A stretch of 64,000 bases of DNA from Trebonia kvetii (GCF_007827045.1 NZ_RPFW01000010.1:146261-210260), one strand, 5' to 3'. Counted from the first letter of the stretch, positions 50,805-58,980 are shown. Notes: generated by a model from the sequence alone, not told the origin. A program made the numbers and translations.

Positions 50805-50826
50805 CGCGCCCTTTGGCGGGTCCGGC

Positions 50827-51837
50827 TCACGCCGCGCCCTGGTCGCGCAGTTCTGCGGCCAGCTTGTGCAGCGCGGCCAGGTCGATGCCCTCGACCATCA
50901 GCGGCAGCTCGTAGATCGGCGGGCCGGCCGCCTCGAGTTCGGACCGCTCGCGGTCGGCGAGCTCAACGAGGCGAGCATGCTCGCTGAGCTCATCGGCGAG
51001 GGACCCGGCGAGTGATTCCGCGTCATACAGGCCCGCCGCGCTGAGCGCCGCGGCCATCGCGGCCAGGTCCGGCTGCACCTTGAGTTCTTCGCGGCTGAGC
51101 ATCACGGGCCTCGCCATGTTGATCATGATGCCGCCGACCTGCATGCCGGGAACCGCGCGGATCTCGGCGATGCCGTCGAGTGTCTCCTGTACCGGCATCT
51201 CCTCGAGCGTGCAGACGAAATGCACTGCGGTCTGCGGCGACTTGATGACGTTGGCTACGGTGTCCGCGTGTGTCCTTACCGGCCCCACCTTCGCGAGTCC
51301 GGATACCTCGGCGGAGACGTTGAGAAACCGCCCGATGCGGCCGGTGGGGGGCGCGTCGAGCACGACGGCGTCGTAGGTGAAGCCGGTCCGGGTGCCCGGC
51401 TGCTTGCGTCTCGTCGCCTCGGTGGCCTTCCCCGTGACGAGCACGTCGGACAGGCCGGGCGCGATCGTCGTCGCGAAGTCGACCATGCCGAGCCTGTTCA
51501 GCGCGACTCCCGCGCTGCGCATGCCGTAGAACATCTGCAGGTAGTCGAGTAGCGCGCCCTCCGGGTCGATCGCGAGCGCGTAGACGTCGCCGCCCGGATC
51601 GCGGCCGTCGTGCGCCTCCCCGGGTGCGATGGCGATCTTGCGCTCCTCGTAGGGGAGCGGCGGTCTGTCAAACAGCTGGGCGATGCCCTGCCGTCCCTCG
51701 GTCTCGATCAGCAGCACCTTGCGCCTGGCGTGCGCCAGAGCGAGTGCGAGGGCAGCGGCCACGGTGGTCTTGCCGGTGCCCCCCTTGCCGGTCACGACGT
51801 GCAGCCGCACGCCATCCCAGTCGGTATCCCTCGCCAT
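50827..51837 (-). CDS. Get3/ArsA-like ATPase (Rv3679 type)
   Basis: A 336-residue paralogue of the downstream ATPase. Walker A is TGKGGTGKTT (16-25), the signature Lys of the deviant P-loop is present, and switch II is VVLDAPPTGRIGRFLNV. The C-terminal helical part includes EELKVQPDL and LADELSEHARLVELADRE. It heads the minus-strand pair and is divergent from the slipin at 52101. Hetero-complex formation with the second ATPase is likely by analogy to mycobacteria. Confidence 0.88.
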   Translation of the reverse strand: MARDTDWDGVRLHVVTGKGGTGKTTVAAALALALAHARRKVLLIETEGRQGIAQLFDRPPLPYEERKIAIAPGEAHDGRDPGGDVYALAIDPEGALLDYLQMFYGMRSAGVALNRLGMVDFATTIAPGLSDVLVTGKATEATRRKQPGTRTGFTYDAVVLDAPPTGRIGRFLNVSAEVSGLAKVGPVRTHADTVANVIKSPQTAVHFVCTLEEMPVQETLDGIAEIRAVPGMQVGGIMINMARPVMLSREELKVQPDLAAMAAALSAAGLYDAESLAGSLADELSEHARLVELADRERSELEAAGPPIYELPLMVEGIDLAALHKLAAELRDQGAA

Positions 51838-52100
51838 ACCCTGTCCCTGGTCGTGATCGCGAGCGCCCTGTCGTGCGCTCTACAGGAGGCTATCGCCGCC
51901 CGCCGACCGGTACGTTCCGGTTCCGCGCAGGCCGGCGCGTCGCCCGTTCGGCGGCGTATCCGGCGAATGGCCGAGAAAAAGATCACGGTTCATCCAGAAC
52001 GGGTGCGTGGCTGCGCCCGTAATGCACCGGACACCCCCCGTGCGGATTAGGCTGATTGCAGGCCCTTACGGTCGCGGCTATCTGAGGAGGCGCAATCGGC

Positions 52101-53075
52101 GTGGAGGCTGTAATTCTTGTCATCGTGCTCCTGGTGATCGCGGGAGTGATCGCGGTCTCGCGGTCGATAAAGGTAGTTCAGCAGTACGAGAAGGGCGTCC
52201 TGTACCGGTTCGGCCGGGTGCAGCCCGAGGTGGTGCAGCCAGGCCTGACCTTCATCAGGCCCATCGGCGACCGGCTGCAGAAGGTCAACATGCAGATCAT
52301 CGCCATGACTGTGCCCGCGCAGGAGGGCATGACTCGCGACAACGTGTCGGTGCGGGTCGACGCGGTGGTGTACTTCCGTGTGATCGAGCCGATCAAGGCC
52401 ACCGTCAACGTGCAGAACTACATGAACGCGATCTCGCAGCAGGCGCAGACCTCGCTCCGGTCCATCATCGGCCAGTCGGAGCTGGACCAGCTGCTCGCCG
52501 AGCGCGAGATCGTCAACAGGGAGCTACGGCGCATCATCGACGAGCCGACGGAAGAGCCGTGGGGCATCCGGGTGGAGCGCGTGGAGATCAAGGACGTGTC
52601 GCTGCCCGAGGGCATGAAGCGGTCCATGTCCAGGCAGGCGGAGGCGGAGCGGGAGCGCCGCGCCAGGATCATCACCGCGGACGGTGAGTACCAGGCGTCT
52701 AAGCGGCTCGCCGCGGCTGCCGCGGTCATGGCCAAGGACCCGGCAGCGCTGCAGCTCCGGCTGCTGCAGACCGTGGTCGAGGTGGCGGGCGAGAAGAACA
52801 GCACGCTCGTCATGCCGGTCCCCGTCGAGCTACTGCGGTTCTTCGAGAAGATGGCGCCAGGGCCGATCGCGCCGACGGGTTCGACCGCCCTGGCCGACGC
52901 GGAAGCGCAGGACCTCGGGGACGCGGAGGTTGCGGCCGCGGAGGCGGCGATCTCGCATGCCGCCGTGGCTCCGCCCGTGGGCGTGCCCGCGATCGGCGAC
53001 GTGCCGCCGGTGCCCGATGTTCCCGCCGTGCCGGAGCTCGCGCCCGGCGAGGAAGTTCCCGCTACAGAACGCTAG
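52101..53075 (+). CDS. SPFH/Band 7 membrane protein (slipin, second copy)
   Basis: A 324-residue stomatin-like protein: one N-terminal helix (about 2-20), SPFH core (VVQQYEKGVLYRFGRV, GLTFIRPIGD, VRVDAVVYFRV, VERVEIKDVSLPEGM), a short coiled coil (AEAERERRARIITADGE) and a Pro/Val-rich C-terminal tail. It is closer to classical bacterial slipins than the 17099 copy, which has a longer coiled coil. GTG 52101 follows GAGGAGG (52084-52090). It is followed at 10 bp by a 51-residue gene and RidA. Confidence 0.9.
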   Translation: MEAVILVIVLLVIAGVIAVSRSIKVVQQYEKGVLYRFGRVQPEVVQPGLTFIRPIGDRLQKVNMQIIAMTVPAQEGMTRDNVSVRVDAVVYFRVIEPIKATVNVQNYMNAISQQAQTSLRSIIGQSELDQLLAEREIVNRELRRIIDEPTEEPWGIRVERVEIKDVSLPEGMKRSMSRQAEAERERRARIITADGEYQASKRLAAAAAVMAKDPAALQLRLLQTVVEVAGEKNSTLVMPVPVELLRFFEKMAPGPIAPTGSTALADAEAQDLGDAEVAAAEAAISHAAVAPPVGVPAIGDVPPVPDVPAVPELAPGEEVPATER

Positions 53076-53085
53076 TGTGATCCGC

Positions 53086-53241
53086 ATGACCAAGTGGGAG
53101 TACGTGACCGTGCCGCTGCTGACGCACGCGACCAAGCAGATACTCGACAACTGGGGTGATGATGGTTACGAGCTCGTCGCCGTGGTGCCCGGCCCGAACG
53201 CCGAGCAGCTCGTCGCCTACATGAAGCGGCCGAAGGAATGA
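53086..53241 (+). CDS. 51-residue DUF4177-like small protein
   Basis: A short protein beginning MTKWEYVTVPLLTHA and including ILDNWGDDGYELVAVVPG. The WEY start and GYELV core are typical of DUF4177-type small proteins. A gene of this size sits at the same place in mycobacteria, between the ATPase/slipin region and RidA, as far as I recall. Its TGA overlaps the RidA ATG (ATGA). Function unknown, but conservation of place argues it is real. Confidence 0.8.
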   Translation: MTKWEYVTVPLLTHATKQILDNWGDDGYELVAVVPGPNAEQLVAYMKRPKE

Positions 53242-53705
53242 GCGGCACGCCGTCGGAACGGCTGGCGGCGGCGGGCCTGACGCTGCCGCCGGTGGCGGCG
53301 CCCGTAGCCGCCTACGTGCCAGCGGTGCGCACCGGCAGCTACGTCTACACCTCGGGCCAGCTGCCGCTGGCGGACGGGAAGCTCCGGGGCACCGGCAAGG
53401 TCGGCGACGGCGTGGCGCCGGAGGAGGCGGCGGCGTTCGCCCGCACCGCGGCGCTGAACGCGCTCGCGGCCGCGGCGAGCGTGGCCGGCGGTCTTGACGC
53501 CATCAAGCGGATCGTCAAGGTCACCTGCTTCGTGGCGAGCGCGCCCTCGTTCACCGGCCAGGCGCAGGTCGCCAACGGCGCGAGCGAACTGCTCATCGAG
53601 GTGCTCGGCGACGCGGGGCGGCACGCGCGCAGCGCCGTTGGCATGGCGGTGCTGCCGCTCGACTCCCCGGTCGAGGTCGAGCTCATCGCCGAGGTCGGCG
53701 ACTAG
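53238..53705 (+). CDS. RidA/YjgF family protein
   Basis: A 155-residue protein of the RidA superfamily, with the YVYTSGQLPLADGK motif, FARTAALNALAAAASVAGGLD and the terminal VEVELIAEVG. The usual catalytic Arg near the C-terminus of the RidA clade is not apparent in the AVGMAVLPLDSPV block, so it may belong to a non-deaminase subgroup (Rv3678c-like). Translationally coupled to the 51-residue gene and 11 bp before the NUDIX gene. Confidence 0.85.
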   Translation: MSGTPSERLAAAGLTLPPVAAPVAAYVPAVRTGSYVYTSGQLPLADGKLRGTGKVGDGVAPEEAAAFARTAALNALAAAASVAGGLDAIKRIVKVTCFVASAPSFTGQAQVANGASELLIEVLGDAGRHARSAVGMAVLPLDSPVEVELIAEVGD

Positions 53706-53716
53706 GCGGGGAAGGC

Positions 53717-54640
53717 GTGCGGATACAACTGGAATGGTTCGGCGAGAAGACCGCCGCGCGGCTCGCCGATATTGAACAGGGACGTGCTACTCCCGTCGTG
53801 CCGCGCGACGCGGCGACGGTCATGGTGCTCAGGTCTCCCGGGGGGACGACTGCTCCCAGGCATGGGGGGCACCTGCCCCCCATCCCCCCTGGCCGCACCC
53901 CCCGGGACAGGGCTGACCAGGACGTCGAGGTGCTCATGCTGCGGCGGACCGCGGCGATGAAGTTCGCTCCCGGCGCCTATGTCTTCCCGGGCGGCTCGGT
54001 GGATCCCGCCGACTACGGTGCGGAGATCGGCTGGCAAGGGCCGACGCCGGCGGAATTCGGCGCCAGGCTCGGCGCGTCGGCCGAGGTGGCGCGGGCGCTG
54101 GTGTGCGCGGCGGTCAGGGAGACGTTCGAGGAATCAGGCGTGCTGCTTGCCGGGACGCCCGACGGATCGACCGCCACGCCATCGGGGCCGTCCTGGGACG
54201 CGGACCGTGCGGGGCTGACCGCGGGCACGCTGACACTCGGTGAGCTGTTCAGTCGGCGCGGCCTCGTGCTGCGAGCGGACCTCCTCGTCCCGTGGACCCG
54301 GTGGATCACGCCGGAAGGTGAGTCCCGCCGGTTCGACGCGCGGTTCTTCGCGGCGGCGCTGCCCGACGGCCAGCAGGCGACCGGGCACGAGGCGGAGTCC
54401 GATCACGTGGCGTGGGTCCGCCCCGCTGGCGCTATCGCGGCGGCCAAGTCCGGCGAGATGTCGCTGCTCCCGCCGACGGCGACCACTCTGAACGACTTCG
54501 CGTCCACCGTCGCGGCTGGCGGCGGCGTCGCGGACATCCTCGGCACCACGCGGACCATAGCGCCGGTCCAGCCGCGCCTGGTCCTCCAGGACGGCGAGGC
54601 ATGGCTGGTCATCCCCGACGAGGCGGGGTACCCCCTATGA
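53717..54640 (+). CDS. NUDIX hydrolase interrupted by an in-frame G6/C6 element
   Basis: A 307-residue NUDT19-like NUDIX protein. After LRS (about residue 40) comes a 27-residue Gly/Pro/Arg/His segment encoded by the dispersed repeat, then the fold resumes with VEVLMLRR and FAPGAYVFPGGSVD. The Nudix box is split in the family manner: GGSVD first, then AAVRETFEESGVLL. The insert falls between two strands, in a likely loop, so the enzyme may still fold. GTG 53717 follows GGCGGGGAAGG. The stop overlaps the next start (ATGA). Confidence 0.85.
   Translation: MRIQLEWFGEKTAARLADIEQGRATPVVPRDAATVMVLRSPGGTTAPRHGGHLPPIPPGRTPRDRADQDVEVLMLRRTAAMKFAPGAYVFPGGSVDPADYGAEIGWQGPTPAEFGARLGASAEVARALVCAAVRETFEESGVLLAGTPDGSTATPSGPSWDADRAGLTAGTLTLGELFSRRGLVLRADLLVPWTRWITPEGESRRFDARFFAAALPDGQQATGHEAESDHVAWVRPAGAIAAAKSGEMSLLPPTATTLNDFASTVAAGGGVADILGTTRTIAPVQPRLVLQDGEAWLVIPDEAGYPL
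53837..53906. repeat. dispersed G6/C6 element, copy D, inside the NUDIX gene
   Basis: Outer parts CCCGGGGGGACGAC and GCACCCCCCGGG match the core of the family read in reverse. Between them is an extra palindrome ATGGGGGGCA-CCT-GCCCCCCAT. The element adds 70 bp plus flanks, keeping the frame open. Confidence 0.65.
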
Positions 54641-55443
54641 GCGAGATCAGGCCGGGTACGGACGGCAAGGCGGTCACCGGCATGGGCACCGCGCGTGCCT
54701 GGTCGGTACTGGCGCCCAACCCCTCGCCGATGACCCTCGACGGCACCAACACCTGGGTGATCGGCGAGCCGGGCTCGACCCACGTGCTCGTGGTTGACCC
54801 CGGGCCCGATGACGAGGCGCACCTGCGGCGGGTGCTCGGCGAGGCAACCGCGGCGGACCGCCGGGTGTCGCAGATCGTGCTCACCCACGGCCACCCCGAC
54901 CATGCGGCGGGCGCAGCCAGGTTCGCGGAACTGGCCGGCGCCCCGGTCGGCGCGCTCGACCCGGCGCACCGGCTCGGCAGCGAGGGGTTCACCGCCGGCG
55001 CGGTGCTTGACGCCGGAGGGTGCACGCTACGGGTGATCGCGACGCCTGGGCACACCGCCGACTCGCTCAGCCTGCTGCTCGACGCCGACGGCGCGCTGCT
55101 CACCGGCGACACCGTGCTCGGCAGGGGCACCACCGTGATCGCCCATGACGGGTCGCTCGGCGACTACCTGCGGACGCTTGACGATCTGCGCGCGCTCGCC
55201 GACGTGGCCGGACTGCGGGTGCTGCTGCCCGGACACGGCCCGCTGCTCAGCGATCCGGCCGGGGTGCTCGACTACTACATCGCGCACCGCAGGGAACGGC
55301 TCGAGCAGGTGCGCGCCGCGCTTGCCGCGGGAGCGCGCACACCTCCCGAGGTCGTGGCGATCGTGTACGCGGACGTGGACCGGTCGCTGTGGCCCGCCGC
55401 CGAGCTGTCAGTCCGCGCCCAGCTCGACTACCTCGGCGCCTGA
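54637..55443 (+). CDS. metallo-beta-lactamase-fold hydrolase
   Basis: A 268-residue MBL-fold enzyme. Zinc motifs are THGHPDHAAG (HxHxDH), the later His in ATPGHTADS, the bridging Asp in LTGDTVLG and the His in LLPGHGPLL. The C-terminal RRERLEQVRAAL and SVRAQLDYL form a helical extension like that of LACTB2 and mycobacterial Rv3677c, where RNA or thioester hydrolysis has been proposed. ATG overlaps the NUDIX stop. Substrate unknown. Confidence 0.9.
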   Translation: MSEIRPGTDGKAVTGMGTARAWSVLAPNPSPMTLDGTNTWVIGEPGSTHVLVVDPGPDDEAHLRRVLGEATAADRRVSQIVLTHGHPDHAAGAARFAELAGAPVGALDPAHRLGSEGFTAGAVLDAGGCTLRVIATPGHTADSLSLLLDADGALLTGDTVLGRGTTVIAHDGSLGDYLRTLDDLRALADVAGLRVLLPGHGPLLSDPAGVLDYYIAHRRERLEQVRAALAAGARTPPEVVAIVYADVDRSLWPAAELSVRAQLDYLGA

Positions 55444-55494
55444 CTCCGCCTGGTAGTTGTCCCACTGGTGCGGACGCCCGCGACGATCAGATCT

Positions 55495-55592
55495 CTTTGC
55501 TTAACCGCCGACCACTTTTCCCATCATTGCTTAACCGGCGACCACATTCCGGTCCGCTTTGCACCCTTTCTCCCACCGGCGGTTAAGCAAAG
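55495..55592. repeat. TTGCTTAACCGsCGACCAC motif: two direct copies and one inverted
   Basis: Copy 1 55495-55515, copy 2 55526-55545, inverted copy 55573-55592. CTTTGCTTAACCGCCG of copy 1 is the exact complement of the inverted copy; copy 2 can pair with it with one mismatch. The single inverted copy could therefore choose between two partners. Confidence 0.75.
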
Positions 55593-55709
55593 CCGGCAGA
55601 CCCTTCCTCGACAGTCGGCCGTCCCCGCGCGCTCGGCTCATCAGGCCAGGCAGCCCGCCTGGTCCGGGCGGGCAAATGGCCGGTCACCGTGGTCCCCTAG
55701 CAGATTCCG

Positions 55710-55757
55710 CATCGCGTAAGAAAGGGGGCACTATCACGCCCCCTTTCTTACGCGATG
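55710..55757. terminator. 20-bp perfect hairpin in convergent gap
   Basis: CATCGCGTAAGAAAGGGGGC and its exact complement flank an 8-nt loop. The stem has an A3/G5 core, so one strand ends the stem in a pyrimidine-rich CCCCCTTTCTTA. It probably ends transcripts from both sides. Confidence 0.65.
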
Positions 55758-55938
55758 ACCTGTTGGACCGTGACCAGCCGGGTCGGTCCCCCCGTTCCCG
55801 GCTGTGCGCTAGTAGTCGCAGTGCGCATTCGTCGCAAATGATCCACAATCACCGAAATGACCGGCTTGCCCTAGGTGCCGACTGCCGCAAGTGACCCACG
55901 ATCTCATGGGACGGTGTGACCCGGCGGCCGCACGCCCG

Positions 55939-56622
55939 CTAGCGGGCGCGCTTGCGCAGGCGCTCCTGGTCGAGGATGAGGACCGAGCGGGCGGAGATCT
56001 GCAGCCAGCCCCTGGCCGCGAAGTCGGCGAGGGCCTTGTTGACCGTCTCGCGCGACGCGCCGACCAGCTGAGCGAGCTCCTCCTGGGTGAGGTCGTGGTG
56101 CACGTGCAATCCGTCAGACTCCTGGTTGCCGAACCGCTCAGCGAGGTCGAGCAGGTTCTTGGCAACCCGGCCGGGCACATCGGTGAAGACAAGGTCGGCA
56201 TTGACGTCGTTGGCGCGGCGCAGCCTGCGTGCCAGTTGGCGCAGCATGTGCAGCGACACGTCCGGCCGCTCGCGCAGCCAGGGGATCAGCGCCTCGTGCT
56301 TGAGCGATGCGAGCGCCGCGTCAGTCACCGCGCTCGCCGATGATGTCCTCGGCCGCGGGTCGAACAGTGACAGCTCGCCGAACATCTCGCCGGGGCCGAC
56401 GACGCTCAACAGGTTCTCGCGCCCGTCCGCCGCGGCCCGGGTGAGCTTCATCTTGCCCTCGATCACCACGTAAAGCGCGTCGCCGTCGTCGCCCTCCATG
56501 AACAGGTGCTCACCACGGGAAAGCTTTACCTCAGACATCTGACGGCGAAGCACGCGTGCGCCCTCATCGTCAAGCGCGTCAAACAGGGGTGCTCGTCTCA
56601 GCACTCCTTCGGTGTTCTCCAC
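55939..56622 (-). CDS. crp: CRP/FNR-family cAMP-responsive regulator
   Basis: A 227-residue regulator. The cyclic-nucleotide domain spans about 10-125 with the phosphate-binding FGELSLFDPRPRTSSA, a long C-helix follows, and the winged helix-turn-helix is at about 175-210 (LTQEELAQLVGASRETVNKAL). It is very close to mycobacterial Rv3676 and Streptomyces Crp, which control growth, dormancy and development. The GTG start follows AAGGAGG. The position between the MBL hydrolase and the nth region in mycobacteria is only half kept here, because nth lies at the other end of the window. Confidence 0.93.
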   Translation of the reverse strand: MENTEGVLRRAPLFDALDDEGARVLRRQMSEVKLSRGEHLFMEGDDGDALYVVIEGKMKLTRAAADGRENLLSVVGPGEMFGELSLFDPRPRTSSASAVTDAALASLKHEALIPWLRERPDVSLHMLRQLARRLRRANDVNADLVFTDVPGRVAKNLLDLAERFGNQESDGLHVHHDLTQEELAQLVGASRETVNKALADFAARGWLQISARSVLILDQERLRKRAR

Positions 56623-56794
56623 CGGATCCTCCTTGCTGCCAACCTTGCATTACTAAGTGTGACTCATGGGGCGTCATGCTCCGTGCCTGGCAAGCAAAGT
56701 ATTCCCGCCTACGCCGATAAAGGTGCACGGATCTCCCTAGCTTTCCCGTCCTCCTTGACTACGCTGTGTAGCCAAATGATCGCACGAGGGATGG

Positions 56795-56911
56795 ATGGGC
56801 CAACGATGTCACCGTGCCGCGGCCGGCCTGGTGTGGTTGGCCGTCGTCGCGATCGTGTCCCTGTCGATGGCGAGCGCGGTGACCGGGAGCGCGGCGCCCG
56901 CATGGTTGTGA
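56795..56911 (+). CDS. possible 38-residue membrane or signal peptide ORF
   Basis: ATG 56795, preceded by GAGGG, opens a short frame with a basic start (MGQRCHR), a hydrophobic core (GLVWLAVVAIVSLSMA) and a small-residue end (SAVTGSAAPAWL) like a signal-peptidase site, then TGA. Third positions are mostly G/C. In mycobacteria a small membrane gene (Rv3675) sits divergent to crp, so this may be a counterpart or a truncated leftover. Confidence 0.3.
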   Translation: MGQRCHRAAAGLVWLAVVAIVSLSMASAVTGSAAPAWL

Positions 56912-56918
56912 CAACCAT
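56902..56918. promoter_or_regulatory. perfect palindrome ATGGTTGT-G-ACAACCAT
   Basis: Eight-bp exact arms around one G; a third copy of CAACCATCCGCC follows at 56953-56964. It overlaps the stop of the short frame and lies about 170 bp upstream of the zinc-finger gene. Confidence 0.5.
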
Positions 56919-57062
56919 CCGCCGATGGCCGTACGGCTGCCGCAACCATCCGCCTCGGGCTGGTTACCTGACACCGTTCCGGCTGCTCACGTGGGGTTCC
57001 TGTTGCCCCGTGGTTACCAGTTGTTCTTTCGAAGTTCCGCAAGCTCGCCTAGGTGGCCTTCG

Positions 57063-57078
57063 ATGTTACGCGTAACAT
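57063..57078. promoter_or_regulatory. perfect palindrome ATGTTACG|CGTAACAT over a -10 box
   Basis: The 16-bp palindrome ends in TAACAT (57073-57078), a good -10 hexamer. The ATG of the next gene is 7 bp further, where transcription would start, giving a leaderless mRNA. A protein bound to the palindrome would block the promoter. No ribosome site precedes the ATG, which supports the leaderless reading. Confidence 0.6.
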
Positions 57079-57084
57079 GGCGAA

Positions 57085-57795
57085 ATGGCGGAGACTAGGC
57101 GATGTGAGCGCTGCGGCTCGGAATTCGAGCCGAAGCGTGAGCATGCCCGCTTCTGTTCCGCTCGCTGCCGGGTCGCGTGGAACCGCGAGAACTGGAACCG
57201 GGTCAACAGGGACCAGCAGAAGTGGGGCAGCGAGAACTGGGAGACCCGCCGTCGGCAGGGCACCCAGACGAGCGCGCTCGGCTGGGCCATCACGGCCATG
57301 CAGGACACTACGGGGCGGCTGGGCAGGACCAAGGCGGGCAACCGGGCCGAGGCGTTCGCGGTGATCGGCGAGGCCGTCTGGTGGGTGACGATCGTGGACG
57401 CGACCCTGGTCAGGTACTACCCGGACGAGTATGACGAGGCCCTTGCCAGAATGCCTGCCGCGCAGCGCCGTACGCTCGAGACCATGCTGGCGGGGCTGCG
57501 GTTCGTGCGGAACCGGATGGGCTACTACGCCGATCACGCCGACTTCATCCAGCCGTGCCCCGATGAGGAGGCGGGCGGCGACGCGCCGATCACCGAGTGG
57601 AACTGGCGCTCGCTTCCGGTGCCCGCGCTTGAGACGCTGCCGCCCCGCGGCCAGGAGTGGGAGCTGAGCCGCTACGAGGCCTACCAGGACCTGCTGGCCG
57701 ACCACACGGTCGGCGAGACCTTCGGCCAGACCTCGGGCTTCCTTGACCTCGTGGCGAGCACCGCGAAGGCGGAGGCTGACGCCGCGGCCGGCTAA
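57085..57795 (+). CDS. zinc-finger protein of unknown function
   Basis: A 236-residue protein. The N-terminus is a four-Cys zinc finger (C7, C10, C24, C28; CERCG, ARFCSARCR) followed by an unusual Asn/Trp/Arg-rich stretch with five Trp in about 25 residues (AWNRENWNRVNRDQQKW). The rest is helical and polar (WVTIVDATLVRYYPDEYDEAL, LRFVRNRMGYYADHADF), without membrane helices. It resembles actinobacterial hypothetical proteins with FCSxxCR zinc ribbons. The gene is preceded by a perfect palindrome at its promoter. Autoregulation is possible but unproven. Confidence 0.75.
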   Translation: MAETRRCERCGSEFEPKREHARFCSARCRVAWNRENWNRVNRDQQKWGSENWETRRRQGTQTSALGWAITAMQDTTGRLGRTKAGNRAEAFAVIGEAVWWVTIVDATLVRYYPDEYDEALARMPAAQRRTLETMLAGLRFVRNRMGYYADHADFIQPCPDEEAGGDAPITEWNWRSLPVPALETLPPRGQEWELSRYEAYQDLLADHTVGETFGQTSGFLDLVASTAKAEADAAAG

Positions 57796-57972
57796 CCGGC
57801 CGCATCCCCGCGTCACAGCAGCACCACGGAATTGCTTTGCGCTCAAGAAATAGCGACTGTCACGGCCGTAATTTTTAGACGGACATTCCGCTTCAATCCG
57901 TGTATTGCCTGTTACCGGCTGTTATGTCACGATCTTTCTAAGGGCTTGATTTCCCTGTGAGGGGTTCGCGGT

Positions 57973-58971
57973 ATGTTCATGGCGGGTCAGGGGCGGCAGG
58001 ACCGCCACACGGCGGCCCGCGTCGTGCCAGCTGTGTCCGGCGGTAAGCCGGACCGCTTCGACACACTCAAGCGCCGCTACGATTTCCACTTCGGCGAGGC
58101 GATCAGGGCCGGGCTGCAGGGCAGTCACGACAAGGCGGCAGGCCATTCCGGGCAGGCGCTGCTCATCAGCAGGAAGCTGTGCGCCGACGCGGCGGATCCA
58201 GCACTGCACGCGCCGGAACTCGCCGCCGCGCTATGCGCGCACGCCCGCTACGGCGGCGGCGCCTGGCAGGCCATCGCCATGCTTACCGAGTCGGCCGGGC
58301 ATTACGCGGCACTCGCGGAGGCCGACCCCGCCGCATACGAAGTGCCGCGGATCGACGTGCTCACCAGGATCGCCCTCGCGTCTGACGCGGCCGGAAACAC
58401 GGGCGACGCGATCGGGCTGCTCCGCGAGGTCGTCGGCATGTACCTGAAGGCGCCCGCCGCCGACCAGGAGGAGCGGGACATCGGCCTGGCAAGAGCACGC
58501 TTTCACCTCGGCCGCTGCCTGCTTGCCAGCGGCCAGCACGGCGACGGACTCGCCGAGACGGAGGCCGGGCTGGAACTCGCGGCGGGCGTGCTCGAGCGGC
58601 TGGCGGTTGTCACCCGGGGGGACGACCCCCCGTACCCCCCGGAAGCGGTCGTCACCCGGGAACCCGGCTGGCTTGTCGCGGCGCCTCGCTACCTGCAGCT
58701 CGCCGCACCGGACTGGGCGGCCGCCGCCGTCCGTGCGATGACCCTGCTCGCCGCCGATGGCCAGCTGGCGTTGGCGGCGACGGCCGCGAGGACCGCCGTC
58801 CTCGTCTCTGGCGGTCTCGCGGACCTGGGCGGCGACCTGCTGCGCGACGTGCACGCCGCGATCGCCGCACGGGCGGCCGCGATAACCGCGGAAGCGGGCC
58901 AGCACGCGTACGGGTGCGTGCGAGCCGGGAAGGCGGCGCACGCACCCGTTCAGAGTGATCTTGGTGTTTGA
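57973..58971 (+). CDS. TPR-like helical protein with in-frame G6/C6 element
   Basis: A 332-residue, Ala-rich, all-helical protein with TPR-like helix pairs (FGEAIRAGLQGSHDKAAGHS, RARFHLGRCLLASGQHGDGL, TRIALASDAAGNTGDAIGLL). No enzyme motif is visible. At about residue 216 the helix pattern is broken by TRGDDPPYPPEA, encoded by a copy of the dispersed repeat. ATG 57973 follows GTGAGGGG. It may be a scaffold or regulator; no family name can be given. It ends 9 bp before the convergent ppa stop. Confidence 0.75.
   Translation: MFMAGQGRQDRHTAARVVPAVSGGKPDRFDTLKRRYDFHFGEAIRAGLQGSHDKAAGHSGQALLISRKLCADAADPALHAPELAAALCAHARYGGGAWQAIAMLTESAGHYAALAEADPAAYEVPRIDVLTRIALASDAAGNTGDAIGLLREVVGMYLKAPAADQEERDIGLARARFHLGRCLLASGQHGDGLAETEAGLELAAGVLERLAVVTRGDDPPYPPEAVVTREPGWLVAAPRYLQLAAPDWAAAAVRAMTLLAADGQLALAATAARTAVLVSGGLADLGGDLLRDVHAAIAARAAAITAEAGQHAYGCVRAGKAAHAPVQSDLGV
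58614..58642. repeat. dispersed G6/C6 element, copy E, inside the TPR-like gene
   Basis: CCGGGGGGACGACCCCCCGT followed by ACCCCCCGG is the exact reverse of the core at 16912-16939. The frame is read through as short Gly/Asp/Pro codons. The accompanying small hairpin is absent. Confidence 0.75.
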
Positions 58972-58980
58972 AGCCTGAAG

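Larger units (their letters stand above)
55444..55938. other. 495-bp gap rich in inverted repeats
   Basis: No gene is evident between the MBL hydrolase and the crp 3' end. It contains a three-copy TTGCTTAACC motif (55495-55592) and a 20-bp perfect hairpin (55710-55757). Both lie beyond the stop of one gene and past the stop of the other, so they are in a convergent gap. Confidence 0.65.
56623..57084. other. 460-bp divergent gap between crp and the zinc-finger gene
   Basis: It contains the crp ribosome site, a 38-codon frame with a hydrophobic helix (56795-56911), the palindrome at 56902-56918 and the palindrome at 57063-57078. Longer open frames on the minus strand lack coding bias. Confidence 0.6.
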
